Source: an uncultured euryarchaeote
GTDB taxonomy: Archaea > Thermoplasmatota > Poseidoniia > Poseidoniales > Poseidoniaceae
Reading direction: 5' to 3'
Length of the DNA stretch: 64,000 bases
NCBI GenBank assembly: GCA_937892945.1
Contig: CALBIL010000039.1
Span: forward strand, 91,999 to 155,998
Shown here: in pieces, positions 9,475-19,109 of the stretch
Layout of the letters: each line of letters opens with the position of its first letter
How positions within the stretch are numbered: the first letter of the stretch is position 1
Notes under the pieces: generated by a model
Told to the model about the DNA's origin: nothing
What the model saw: the letters and a program-made list of their open reading frames with translations, nothing else
Database searches by the model: none
Position numbers and translations under genes: made by a program

Positions 9475-10671
9475 TCAAGCCTCTTCTACTCGAATGAGTC
9501 TCGTCGTTCGGAAACCTTGTAAGATTTTGATGAAGCGTTTCTTTTGGAACACTTGGTCAAGTTCAAATTCACCCGTATCAATTCGGACAGCATTGAGTCC
9601 AATCAATTTCGCAGGAGTGGCTACACCGAGAATATTGTCAATTCCAATCATACGCAAAACATCGGGAGAGAGTTGAAGGTTTCCGCGACCGATGAGGAAT
9701 CCTTGCCCACCCATTGGAGAAAGGAGCAAAACACGCGGACGTGGCTCTCCTTTCTCATCGACATGTAAGGAAATCGTCTGAAGAAGTTGTTGTTCATTGA
9801 AGTCACTCAAAAGTTGACGTTTTCCGTTTTCTACAGGACCAAGAATATCAATTCCAAGTAAGGTGAGTTCCTCGCCACAAAAGTCACCCATTCGGCGCAA
9901 TGTTCCGCCACTGCCCCAAATCACCATCAAATCGGGCTGGTCTTGAAGCAGAGTTTGAACATGATTGGCAAGACCTTCGATGGTATCGGACTCGCTTGTT
10001 CGTTCGACTTGTTCTTTTGCACCTTGCATGAATCGAGGGCTGGCAGGAGTCCATGCTTCGCCATACATTCGAACTTTCCACACGCCCTCTTGATAGACCT
10101 CTTCATCCAAATCCATCACTTCAGTAATCGCACATCGCAAATCCCCAATAAGGAAAGATAAGGTGACTTCAGCAGCAGCTTTTGGCGTAGTTGCAAAACA
10201 ACCCGAATGCATCTTTACCCCACCAGGAACACCGATGAGAGGGATTTCTTGTGCCTCTTTACTAATGTTCTCAAGTGTATTCGCGATATCACGAGTTGTA
10301 CCGTCTCCACCAGCGTAGAGAATGGCTTCAGCACCAGCCTTGACTAGAGCGGTAACCAATTGGCTTGTCTCAGTCACTGAAGTTTCATCGGGCGTTTCTC
10401 CAATTTCTGTAAAAAACATCTTTTCATTTGGTGAAGGAACCCAAGTATCACCCATTCTCCCCTTCCACCCCAAACATTCGAGTTCCACATTTGAGCGATT
10501 AAGCGAACCCGAAAGGAGGGTTTTCAATGCTTCAAGTGTCTGTTGCATTCGTGGGCCTGCTCGGTCTTCAGCACCTGCAGCACGGGCTTCAGCAGCACGC
10601 CCATCACTCCCTTTGAAACCCAACCGGCCGCCGAGTCCTGCGTCAGGATTGACCACGATACCGATGCGCAT
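9475..10671 (-). CDS. ATP-NAD kinase-like protein (AcoX/COG3199 type)
   Basis: 398 residues. The N-terminus RIGIVVNPDAGLGGRLGFKGSDG and the central ILYAGGDGTTRDIANTL are the phosphate-binding and GGDGT motifs of NAD kinase-like enzymes. VPGGVKMHSGCFATTPKAAAEV is typical of the AcoX/COG3199 branch rather than standard NAD kinase. The C-terminal half (SPMGGQGFLIGRGNLQLSP) also matches this branch. Phosphorylation of NAD with ATP or polyphosphate is the family inference; the substrate is unproven. ATG 10671 is chosen over the track start 10776, which would overlap the divergent gene. Confidence 0.8.
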   Translation of the reverse strand: MRIGIVVNPDAGLGGRLGFKGSDGRAAEARAAGAEDRAGPRMQQTLEALKTLLSGSLNRSNVELECLGWKGRMGDTWVPSPNEKMFFTEIGETPDETSVTETSQLVTALVKAGAEAILYAGGDGTTRDIANTLENISKEAQEIPLIGVPGGVKMHSGCFATTPKAAAEVTLSFLIGDLRCAITEVMDLDEEVYQEGVWKVRMYGEAWTPASPRFMQGAKEQVERTSESDTIEGLANHVQTLLQDQPDLMVIWGSGGTLRRMGDFCGEELTLLGIDILGPVENGKRQLLSDFNEQQLLQTISLHVDEKGEPRPRVLLLSPMGGQGFLIGRGNLQLSPDVLRMIGIDNILGVATPAKLIGLNAVRIDTGEFELDQVFQKKRFIKILQGFRTTRLIRVEEA

Positions 10672-10761
10672 GAATGTGCGAAGCGTTTCACCTTCAAGAA
10701 GACCTGCATTGACGTGATTTGAAGCGATGGCATCAAAAAGCAGTGCTAAGGGGGATATATT

Positions 10762-11505
10762 GTGAATACTGTTCAACGCCGGCGCCTTTCGATTCTTCTC
10801 ATGGTTGGGTCGACTTGTTTATGGCTTATTGCAGGATACGTCACTTGGATTTGGAACGGTTGTAAAGCCTACATGCCGTTTATTTCTGATTTTGATTTGT
10901 ATGAACCTGGTGACACGATTTTTACAGTTGGCACCTTTGTCAGCGGTTTTCTAGTCTTTTGGATCATCATGGAGATTCACTCAATGAATATGAAGCGTAT
11001 TACTGATGGTGGCTATCATTCACTTTGGCATGGCTTGAATCATCTTGCAGTTTTTCCAGGCTTAATCGGAGCCTTTTCATGTATTCGCATAGGGTCAGTT
11101 CCATGGGATATCGACGGTCCAATGCATGGGCACTACGCCCTTGACATCTTTACGAATGGCGTCTATTGGTGTTTGATTGTCTCGGCTGTTACAATCCGAA
11201 TTTGGTGGGGTCATGAACGTTTTCGAATGGTACTTGGGCTACGTGTTTTTGCAGCAGCGGCAGCATTTGTTGGTTTGGTCAAAATGCTCTCAACCCAAGC
11301 GAAGGTATGGGGCCCCGACTTCGATTGGGATTCATACAATGCAATGACCTCGGACATGCTCACTTTTTGCACAAGTTCCGTGTATCCTTTGCTGAATGTT
11401 GCTGCTGTTTGGGAGTATGTTCTTGTGTTTGGAATTCTCGGTACAATTTTATCGTTTTTACCTGAGGTCATCTTTGTTGATTCGTTGAATGATGAAGAGG
11501 AATAA
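10762..11505 (+). CDS. Frag1/DRAM/Sfk1-like membrane protein
   Basis: 247 residues with about six hydrophobic helices. The loop after helix 1 reads AYMPFISDFDLYEPGDTIF, close to the PFISD motif that marks the Frag1/DRAM/Sfk1 family in eukaryotes and microbes. The start is GTG at 10762, preceded by a GGGGG ribosome-binding stretch. The family's molecular role is poorly known. It is divergent from the NAD kinase-like gene and is followed by two small same-strand genes. Confidence 0.6.
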   Translation: MNTVQRRRLSILLMVGSTCLWLIAGYVTWIWNGCKAYMPFISDFDLYEPGDTIFTVGTFVSGFLVFWIIMEIHSMNMKRITDGGYHSLWHGLNHLAVFPGLIGAFSCIRIGSVPWDIDGPMHGHYALDIFTNGVYWCLIVSAVTIRIWWGHERFRMVLGLRVFAAAAAFVGLVKMLSTQAKVWGPDFDWDSYNAMTSDMLTFCTSSVYPLLNVAAVWEYVLVFGILGTILSFLPEVIFVDSLNDEEE

Positions 11506-11560
11506 AGCCAACACACATCTTAGGAGAGCATTGATGTGCTCTACATGCTTTGGTAAAAAC

Positions 11561-11899
11561 ATGAGTCGAAGGAAAGCAGAGGTTCCAAGTCTTGCTGATG
11601 CATTAGCCAAGGGTTTTGCCGAACTCAAAACGACTGAAGAAAACCCTTTACCATCTGAGGAAGTTTCAGTGATCCCGGATGTGCAAGAATCAATCGAGGT
11701 TGAATCCTCTCAAAAGCCGCAATACGGCCGTCCAACACAACACAAAGGTCAAGAAAGCAGTTTTGTTTTTACCCCCGATACACCATCCGAATCAGTCAAT
11801 ACAGATGCAGAAGTTACCAAAAAAGCCGAACGACCAGTTGTCGAAATCCTTGACAAACCGAGCACTTCACTCGGTGATGATTTTGATGTTGAATGGTAA
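11561..11899 (+). CDS. Hypothetical small disordered protein
   Basis: About 112 residues from ATG 11561 (MSRRKAEVPSLADALAKGFAEL); the longer track start at 11489 would overlap the previous gene. Only the first 25 residues look helical. The rest is rich in Pro, Ser, Glu and Lys and probably disordered, ending in DDFDVEW. No family is recognised. It is flanked by membrane-protein genes on the same strand, which suggests a shared transcript but not a function. Confidence 0.5.
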   Translation: MSRRKAEVPSLADALAKGFAELKTTEENPLPSEEVSVIPDVQESIEVESSQKPQYGRPTQHKGQESSFVFTPDTPSESVNTDAEVTKKAERPVVEILDKPSTSLGDDFDVEW

Positions 11900-11943
11900 G
11901 AGTCGATACAGGTCCTTATGAGTGTAAACATTAGCCGGAGGGT

Positions 11944-12495
11944 ATGGAAGTAACGCGGAAATTTGTTCGAATTTTTATTATGATCTTCGGAACTCTTGTA
12001 CTTGTATCCTATCTTTACGGCCTTTCACACGCTTCGGATCAGGCTGCCTTATGGGGAGGAATACCTTGGTCACAGGCCCAGTTCATTGTACCTTTCATGT
12101 TCTTGGCTGCCTTTGGTTTCTTGATGTACTGGTGGACCATTCTCTATCAAAATGATGCATCTGCAATGGAATCTCTTCGCTGGCCTTGGGGAGAATCCGA
12201 CGGCGGTGGAGGTGCCCGCCTCTTGTTGGCCTTCGCATTACTCGTCATCCCTTCGGCATTATGGCTTGAGGCAACCATTTTCCATCTTGATAACCAATAC
12301 AGCTGGACTCCGATTCTGGTTGTGGGGGTTTTACTGCTTGCCTGTGTTGGAAACATTCTGATGGGTCTGCTGGCTTATTCGGCTTACGTCGATGAATTGC
12401 CAGGTGGTGGAAAAATGCTTCTTGGTTCCATTTTCCTCGGCATCCAGTGTATCATCTTTGACGGAATTTATTGGAATCTGAAATTTCCTTGGTGA
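11944..12495 (+). CDS. Multi-pass membrane protein, unknown
   Basis: 183 residues with five predicted hydrophobic helices. GGAGGGT lies directly before ATG 11944. The loop WPWGESDGGGGARLL and the terminal Trp-rich ends are the only striking segments. No family is recognised. It is followed about 100 bases later by thrS on the same strand. Confidence 0.65.
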   Translation: MEVTRKFVRIFIMIFGTLVLVSYLYGLSHASDQAALWGGIPWSQAQFIVPFMFLAAFGFLMYWWTILYQNDASAMESLRWPWGESDGGGGARLLLAFALLVIPSALWLEATIFHLDNQYSWTPILVVGVLLLACVGNILMGLLAYSAYVDELPGGGKMLLGSIFLGIQCIIFDGIYWNLKFPW

Positions 12496-12563
12496 CGAAT
12501 TGAAAAGTGTACTTGTATGCCTATTTCACTGCCATATCGAGTGATGGTTTGATGAAGGGTAGA

Positions 12564-12580
12564 CAACCCCGTAGGGGTTG
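12564..12580 (+). promoter_or_regulatory. Hairpin in the thrS leader
   Basis: CAACCCC-GTA-GGGGTTG is a perfect 7-bp stem with a 3-base loop. It ends 14 bases before the TTG start of thrS, immediately upstream of the GAAGGAGAG ribosome-binding site. It could affect ribosome access or end upstream transcription, but there is no T-tract. A T-box is not supported. Confidence 0.45.
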
Positions 12581-12594
12581 AAGGAGAGAGTAAA

Positions 12595-14622
12595 TTGACA
12601 CTCATCAACGTCACCCTACCTGATGGAACAGTGAATGAATATGCAGCGGGTGTTACTTGCGCTGAAGTCATTACCGATGCATTAGGTCGTAAGCATGGAT
12701 GTTTAGCCGCTCGATTGGATGGCATTGAATGCGATTTATCCCATGTGCTTGACAACGATTGTTCCATTGAAGGTATTCTTTCAGAATCTGATGATGGACT
12801 CCACATCCTCCGCCACAGTGCAGCACACTTACTTGCTCAAGCAGTAATGTCTCTTTATCCCGGTGCAAAACCAACGATTGGCCCGGCAATAGACCGAGGC
12901 TTTTACTATGACTTCGCCATGGAACAAATTGTCGAATCTGATCTTAAAGCAATTCAAAAGAAGATGCAAGAATTAGCCCGGAAAAACTTCACAGTTGAAC
13001 GAATCGAATTAACCGATGAAGAATTACAAGACCATTTTGCAGATAACCCCTACAAACTTGAAATCATGAATGATAAAATCGAAGATGGTAGTGGTTCAAC
13101 AATTTACAAACAGGATGATTGGTATGATTTATGCCTTGGCCCCCACGTTCCAAATACATCACGATTGATGAATGTTAAACTCACCAGCATCTCTTCAGCG
13201 TATTGGAGAGGCGATCAAGACCGTGAACAACTGGTCCGGATTTACGGCATTGTCGAAGCGAGTAAAGAAGCCCTGCGTGCAACCCTCGACCGTCTTGAGC
13301 AAGCCAAAAAGCGAGACCACCGTAAGCTTGGTAAGGATTTACAACTGTTCCATATCGATGAAGAAGTCGGCCAGGGATTGATTTTATGGACGCCACGAGG
13401 TTCCATTATTCGTCAAGAATTACAGGATTTTATTTCGTTCCATTTGCGCCGCCAAGGCTATTCGCAAGTCTTCACACCCCATGTTGGTAAACTCGATTTA
13501 TACCGAACTTCAGGCCACTTCCCCTACTATCAAGACTCTCAATACCCCCCTCTTGTTGAACGAGAGTTGATGAACAAACTCGCAGATGAAGGCTGCACCT
13601 GTGGCGAACTCTCGAATTTGATGAAGAGTGGAGACATCGATGGATACATGCTTAAACCGATGAATTGCCCACACCATATCAAACTCTATGCATCACAAAT
13701 GCGCTCATACCGTGACCTACCTCTCCGATTGGCAGAATTTGGTACGGTGTATCGTTGGGAACAATCCGGTGAGATTTCTGGAATGACCCGCGTTCGAGGT
13801 TTTACACAAGACGATGCCCATCTCTTTGTAACAGAAGACCAAATTGCTGAAGAGGTCCTCGGATGTATTGAGTTGGTTCAAATTATATTTGAGAAACTTG
13901 GAATGACCGATTACCGAGTACGGGTTGGCCTACGCGATTTGGATTCCGACAAATACGTCGGTGAACCTGAACGCTGGGATAAAGCCGAAGAAGCATGTCG
14001 TGCCGCAGCAGAATCGCTTGGGGTTAATTGGTCCGAAGAACAAGGAGAGGCTGCATTTTACGGTCCAAAGATTGATTTCGTTGTCAAAGATGTGATTGGT
14101 CGAGAATGGCAACTTGGTACAGTTCAAGTTGACTACAACTTACCAGAACGTTTCGGTTTGGAATACAAAGGGAGCGATGGTGAATTACACAGGCCAGTCA
14201 TGATTCATAGAGCACCGTTTGGTTCGATGGAACGATTCTGTGGAGTGTTGATTGAACATTTTGCTGGTAAGTTCCCTACATGGTTAACTCCAACTCACTG
14301 CCATATCATTACCATCTCCGAAAAACATACGGCATATGCTGACGAAGTCGCTCAGTTGCTTCGAGACAATGAAATACGTGTGGAAATCGATAACGGTGAT
14401 GACACGATTGGAAAGAAAATCCGAACTCATCGTAAGATGCAACCCGCTTATATGGTAATCCTGGGCGATGGAGAAATTGAAACTCGAACGGTTAGTTTAC
14501 GCGCCCGAAACGGTGACCAAGTGAGCGGAATACCGCTTGATACATTTGTCAAGGATTTGAGAACTGAAATAGACGAAAAAAGAGTTGAACCTTCTTTAGT
14601 GGTTTCACCAAACGAGGATTGA
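12595..14622 (+). CDS. thrS: Threonyl-tRNA synthetase, bacterial type
   Basis: 675 residues: TGS domain (1-65), second additional/editing domain with HSAAH (His74, His78) and CLGPH (Cys180, His184), catalytic class II core with LKPMNCPHHI, FGTVYRWEQSGEISGMTRVRGFTQDDAHLF and IHRAPFGSMERF, then an anticodon-binding domain. The N-terminal editing domain is the bacterial/eukaryotic type that hydrolyses Ser-tRNAThr; most archaea instead use a D-aminoacyl deacylase-like domain. The core carries an insert (PPLVERELMNKLADEGCTCGEL) before motif 2. The start is TTG 12595, supported by GAAGGAGAG and by the conserved first strand. Confidence 0.96.
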   Translation: MTLINVTLPDGTVNEYAAGVTCAEVITDALGRKHGCLAARLDGIECDLSHVLDNDCSIEGILSESDDGLHILRHSAAHLLAQAVMSLYPGAKPTIGPAIDRGFYYDFAMEQIVESDLKAIQKKMQELARKNFTVERIELTDEELQDHFADNPYKLEIMNDKIEDGSGSTIYKQDDWYDLCLGPHVPNTSRLMNVKLTSISSAYWRGDQDREQLVRIYGIVEASKEALRATLDRLEQAKKRDHRKLGKDLQLFHIDEEVGQGLILWTPRGSIIRQELQDFISFHLRRQGYSQVFTPHVGKLDLYRTSGHFPYYQDSQYPPLVERELMNKLADEGCTCGELSNLMKSGDIDGYMLKPMNCPHHIKLYASQMRSYRDLPLRLAEFGTVYRWEQSGEISGMTRVRGFTQDDAHLFVTEDQIAEEVLGCIELVQIIFEKLGMTDYRVRVGLRDLDSDKYVGEPERWDKAEEACRAAAESLGVNWSEEQGEAAFYGPKIDFVVKDVIGREWQLGTVQVDYNLPERFGLEYKGSDGELHRPVMIHRAPFGSMERFCGVLIEHFAGKFPTWLTPTHCHIITISEKHTAYADEVAQLLRDNEIRVEIDNGDDTIGKKIRTHRKMQPAYMVILGDGEIETRTVSLRARNGDQVSGIPLDTFVKDLRTEIDEKRVEPSLVVSPNED

Positions 14623-17184
14623 GTGATTCCAATGACAGCACCACCAATTATTAGCGGATTCACCCTTGCCGCTTTGGTACCGTATGTTTTGGCTGCTGCA
14701 ACCGCTTGGTTGTTTTGGACCCGTGTAGTCCCTCACCAATTACGTGGCTTACAAGTCGCTTTTGAAACAGGCGAAAAGCGATATGAAGTTCACGAAGTAA
14801 CTTCTTCAACACAAGATGCTCGCGATTTACTCCGTTCAAGAGGCATGCAACCTGGGGTGGCTACCTATATTTTCGCTTTAGTAGGAGCTCTACTGCTGTT
14901 TTTTGAATACGTGATGATTCGTTTAGGACTTTCAGAAGGCTATCATACGCCTTCACTGAGTGTAGCATTGATTTTTATTGCGCTACCTGCTTTGATATCT
15001 ACGGGGACTTCTCTTGGCGCTCAGGTGATTAAGCCCATTGGTCAAAGCCGAGCATCTTTACAAAATTCGAACATTTGGCGGAGTTTGAAATATACATTAC
15101 TGATCTTGACTTGGATTGTCTTGGTTATCGGGCTTTATCTTGTTTTAGAGGATGCAGGAGTAGATGTATCACGTCGATTCAGTATTTGCATATTTGCGTT
15201 GATGTCACCATCTATTCTTGCCTATGGCCGAATTCTTGGTTCATCATGGCAAGCTCTCCGTCAGTCTTCTCGAAAAATTTCGCGAGGAGAACCTTCCCCG
15301 TTTCACAACCATATCCCGAATGCCCGACAACAGGCCGTGGCGCAAATCGTTAACCTCAACTTGGTTGTAATGCCATACATCGCTTTGAATACGCTTCTTT
15401 CACTCCTCGTCTTGCTATATGATCCAGATCTCCTTCTTCATTCTAACCGAGTTCTTGAATTGCCTGAATACACACTCCAAACGACGTTTATGGAAGAGGG
15501 TGGACTCCTTGGTTTTGGTCTCATTGAATTATTTTCATTCATCCCAGTGTCTGGAATTCGTCAACCTCTTGTTCAATTTGTTTTACTGTTTTTGTTGTTG
15601 AACGTTGCCCTTATTGGTTTTCTTTTCGTGTATGAAGTTGCTCGAATCCTTTTCCTCGATGTTCAAGATGTATCTGGTAAAGGTGGCATCAAATTGGCTG
15701 ACAGTCGCCTTTTGAGGGCTGAGCCAAGTCAACAGGCTAAAGTTCTTAATTTCTGTTTTACAGGATTTGCAGGTCAGTCGATGCTCTTATTGGCATTAGG
15801 AATGATTACTTTTTGGGATTCAGCCGCCCTACCCCAAGGCGCTAATTGCGGTGATTGGGAAAACAAAGTATGTGGCGTTTTAGAAAAGGATGCTCTTGAA
15901 GAACTCACGTGGATGTTGGCCTCTGGTGGCCAAATCGCCTTCCTCACCATCTGGCTCAAGTCACGTCGCATCGGGTTGGAATTAGAAGACATCACCTTTG
16001 ATACGACAGTTGGAGTAGACAGAGCTCGCCTTTCCGAAATGCAAGATGTCATTTATCTCAAACAAAAACCGTTCACGGATTTGATTGCGAATGACCAATG
16101 GTCAATTGCTCTCGACCGTTTAGATAAGATTTATGAAGGCCATGGCAAGCAATTAGAGGGACTTACTTTGGCACGTAAAACCGACGCTATGATGGAATTG
16201 TATGCTGGATTGGGGCGTTGGAACGAGGCTGAGCATGAAGCCGTATCTCTCCTTGCTTTACGTGGAGGCCGTGAAGCACAAGTCGCTCGTTTAGTTCTCT
16301 GTGCATCCAGTTTATCACAACGTGATTATGCGGAAGCAAAACCCCGTCTCGGATTGTTAATCTCCGATGATATTGAAACAGCTCGGTTACAGTGGGCTGC
16401 TTCATTATTCAATCCCAAACAACGAGTATTAGAGCCTGAATTCAAAGCCCTTCTTTCGATTGATTCGGTAATGAAACGAAATATTGACCTTGTCAAACGC
16501 TATCAAAAGGGTATTGCTCAAAGTGAACTCAAATATCTCGATACACCCCCCGGACGAATTTTCTTACTGAGCGATATCGCTCGAATGCGTTTAGCGGGTA
16601 CACCAGATAAAGCATTGAACTTGCTTGAACACTTCATTAAATCCTTTGAGATCACAAACTGGTCACATGGGGAAGTTGTTCGAGCCTTACTTCACATCGA
16701 TGCAGGGAGAATCAATACCGGTGTGACAATGGCTGAAAAACTTGCAGCCTCAAATCCCCGCCACCCTCACGTCCGAAATCTCATTGGTGCACTCGCCCGT
16801 GCAGGTCATACTGAGATGCTTCCATCAGAAACTACGCCGATAGAATGGCTCAATGATTCCGGTCTTGATTGGCTTGATGGCTGGACAATGAAACACGTGG
16901 TCGCGCCACCCCCTACTTTTGCAAGAAAACCGTTAATTCAACACGCTTGGAAATCGAATGGGTGGACAGCATTTAATGGATCAGGTAGTCTCTCTGAAGC
17001 AATTAAGAGAAAGGCAAACGGCTGGAAAGTCGTTCAGCAAGTGTGGCCTGATGATTTACCAATGTGTATTCACACCCACTTAACAGGAATTGTTGTCACT
17101 ATTTCTGGAATGCCTGTTGACCTTGGGTTCCCTGGTACGCTTGATCTTAAATCAATTGAAAAGAAAGGTTTGCTCGAACTGTAA
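14623..17184 (+). CDS. Large membrane protein with TPR-like C-terminus
   Basis: 853 residues. About nine hydrophobic helices fill roughly residues 10-450, broken by soluble loops. The C-terminal 400 residues are soluble and helical with TPR-like pairs, for example AMMELYAGLGRWNEAEHEAVSLLALRGG and PDKALNLLEHFIKS. The gene starts with GTG right after the thrS stop, or with ATG 14632. No named family is recognised. It converges on another large membrane protein with a coiled-coil tail, only two bases apart. Possibly a membrane scaffold; that is a guess from layout. Confidence 0.7.
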   Translation: MIPMTAPPIISGFTLAALVPYVLAAATAWLFWTRVVPHQLRGLQVAFETGEKRYEVHEVTSSTQDARDLLRSRGMQPGVATYIFALVGALLLFFEYVMIRLGLSEGYHTPSLSVALIFIALPALISTGTSLGAQVIKPIGQSRASLQNSNIWRSLKYTLLILTWIVLVIGLYLVLEDAGVDVSRRFSICIFALMSPSILAYGRILGSSWQALRQSSRKISRGEPSPFHNHIPNARQQAVAQIVNLNLVVMPYIALNTLLSLLVLLYDPDLLLHSNRVLELPEYTLQTTFMEEGGLLGFGLIELFSFIPVSGIRQPLVQFVLLFLLLNVALIGFLFVYEVARILFLDVQDVSGKGGIKLADSRLLRAEPSQQAKVLNFCFTGFAGQSMLLLALGMITFWDSAALPQGANCGDWENKVCGVLEKDALEELTWMLASGGQIAFLTIWLKSRRIGLELEDITFDTTVGVDRARLSEMQDVIYLKQKPFTDLIANDQWSIALDRLDKIYEGHGKQLEGLTLARKTDAMMELYAGLGRWNEAEHEAVSLLALRGGREAQVARLVLCASSLSQRDYAEAKPRLGLLISDDIETARLQWAASLFNPKQRVLEPEFKALLSIDSVMKRNIDLVKRYQKGIAQSELKYLDTPPGRIFLLSDIARMRLAGTPDKALNLLEHFIKSFEITNWSHGEVVRALLHIDAGRINTGVTMAEKLAASNPRHPHVRNLIGALARAGHTEMLPSETTPIEWLNDSGLDWLDGWTMKHVVAPPPTFARKPLIQHAWKSNGWTAFNGSGSLSEAIKRKANGWKVVQQVWPDDLPMCIHTHLTGIVVTISGMPVDLGFPGTLDLKSIEKKGLLEL

Positions 17185-17186
17185 AG

Positions 17187-18953
17187 TTAGATCTTTCTAC
17201 GTAGCCGCTCCATTGAAGCATCTGCTTCCGATAAGTGATTGAGACAATCTTCAACACGTCCACCGGACAATGATTCACCCGCAAGAGCAATGGCTTGTTC
17301 GCATGCACGACGGTTTTCATCTTCAAGAGTAATTCCATTTGTGTCACATTGATTGCGAAGAGTTTTCCACTCTTCTGTTACAAAGTCATACAACTCAAGT
17401 GCTTCATCACTCGCTTGCCCTTCATTGTCAAGGTCGGTCGTTATGGCATCGAGTAAAGAATTTGCTTGCGTCCATTGTTTGAGATCCGCAGCATCCTCCA
17501 TAGAAGCAAGACGTTCATCCCAATCTTTTTTGTCATCTCGATCTTTGTATTGGGCTACTAATTTTTTACGCTGTTTAAGAGCGCGCCGAACATTGTCCAT
17601 GGCTTCACGTTCTGCTTCAATAGAGCGAACTACTCCATCAGCTAATCCAATTGCTTGACTTGGACTACCCGCTTCAATGGCTTGTTCAGCACGTTCTAAT
17701 CGCAACAGCATCTCGGTGGTGTCAAGGCCATCGGTTTGTTGCAATTGGTGTTGAGCTTCTTCGACTGCTGTAATGGCTCGTTCCTGTGCATCTCCATCTG
17801 CCAATAATTGAGGGGGTATCACGCATGCAAATTCATAGGCTTCTTGTGGTTCTTCAACCGCAAGTTTCTTTTTTGCGTCATTGAGTAATTCTTTCAAGTG
17901 TTGAACACTTTCAGCATCATTGCCGCCAAGCAATCGACTTGCCTCAGTAATGGCTTCTTCTGCCATTGCCCACCATTCGATGATTTCAAGAGCTAATTTC
18001 TTTGATTGGCGAAACAATATCTCTCCTTCACGTAATGAGCCAAGTTTTACTTCACGTAGGCCAATTTCAAAAGATTTCCGAGGGCGTTTTGCTGAAGGTG
18101 CAATTGCTTCAGCCTTTTCTATCGCTTGGATGGCATCTGCTTGAATTATTTCAACGTCTCCGGTGAGTGAAAGAGTACGTTCAATATCATCTTCGGCCTC
18201 ATCAAGAAGTTTCATGCCGTAATCTGGATTAATATGTCCTTCTTCTTTTGCCGTCATGACTAGACTCGAAGCCTGATCGACCGCTGCACCTTGTGCTTTT
18301 AATTCTAATAAATGCGTTTCAACTGCATCAAGTCGTTTAGCGAATTCTTTCCGTTCGACCCGCTGGTCATCTCCAACGAACCAAATGTATGCAGTTGCGA
18401 TGCTGCCGATACTGAGTGAACTGAGTGATGCCAGCCATTCATAGGAATTTGTTTCAGGGACTTCACCGATAAAAAGAGAAAAGCCAGCAACAACTCCTAG
18501 TCCAGTCATAATAGCTCGCCATCGCATGACATCAAGCCCACCTCGTAAGATTGAACTCGAGGTTTGAAAGCAAGTATAGGCTACAAGAACGATACACCCT
18601 GAACCAATAAGAGAAGCTAAATCTTCAAGACTGAAATGCTTTGAAGCAAGAATCAAGAGTACAGGCCAAGCAATAGAAGCAAATGACCCGATTCTCGTTC
18701 TCGCTTTCGCATCATCCAAGACTGAATCTTGAAGTACCAATCCATAGGCGATAATTAGGAGAGGGTAACCAAGACCCTCAAACAAACCAGAATCCCCCTT
18801 TATTGCAGATTGAAGGCTTGGCCACATCAACCAAACTGCTCCGACCAAGATGAGTAATGCCGAACTGCTGGTTAAGCGATCAAGTCGTTGCTGTCTTGAC
18901 TTTCGTGCAGTAATAATTGCCGCATCAACATCTGCCCAAGCATCGAGAGCCAT
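17187..18953 (-). CDS. Membrane-anchored coiled-coil/helical-repeat protein
   Basis: 588 residues from ATG 18953 (MALDAWADVDAAIITARKSRQQR); the longer track start runs into the promoter region of pyrB. Six to seven hydrophobic helices (about residues 25-210) are followed by 370 residues of charged helix, with repeats such as AITAVEEAQHQLQQT, LLRLERAEQAIEAGSPSQAIGLADGVV and ACEQAIALAGESLSGGRVEDCLNHL, suggesting degenerate TPR-like hairpins. No family is recognised. The tail is probably cytoplasmic. Confidence 0.7.
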   Translation of the reverse strand: MALDAWADVDAAIITARKSRQQRLDRLTSSSALLILVGAVWLMWPSLQSAIKGDSGLFEGLGYPLLIIAYGLVLQDSVLDDAKARTRIGSFASIAWPVLLILASKHFSLEDLASLIGSGCIVLVAYTCFQTSSSILRGGLDVMRWRAIMTGLGVVAGFSLFIGEVPETNSYEWLASLSSLSIGSIATAYIWFVGDDQRVERKEFAKRLDAVETHLLELKAQGAAVDQASSLVMTAKEEGHINPDYGMKLLDEAEDDIERTLSLTGDVEIIQADAIQAIEKAEAIAPSAKRPRKSFEIGLREVKLGSLREGEILFRQSKKLALEIIEWWAMAEEAITEASRLLGGNDAESVQHLKELLNDAKKKLAVEEPQEAYEFACVIPPQLLADGDAQERAITAVEEAQHQLQQTDGLDTTEMLLRLERAEQAIEAGSPSQAIGLADGVVRSIEAEREAMDNVRRALKQRKKLVAQYKDRDDKKDWDERLASMEDAADLKQWTQANSLLDAITTDLDNEGQASDEALELYDFVTEEWKTLRNQCDTNGITLEDENRRACEQAIALAGESLSGGRVEDCLNHLSEADASMERLRRKI

Positions 18954-19109
18954 AGTGCATCTTGATGACATCTTGATGATAACCACTCCGCTTTTCAGTT
19001 TGGCTACCCCCCTATTCGAGTAGACCTGTTTTGAAACGGCAGAATCAATCATTTTGATGGTAATGTTCATGGGTGTCTTCGCCCGCCTCAAGATGAGGGA
19101 AGAGAGCAT

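Noticed and set aside
12564-12580. T-box or threonine riboswitch before thrS
   Set aside because: Only one short hairpin, no specifier loop or T-box sequence; T-boxes are bacterial.
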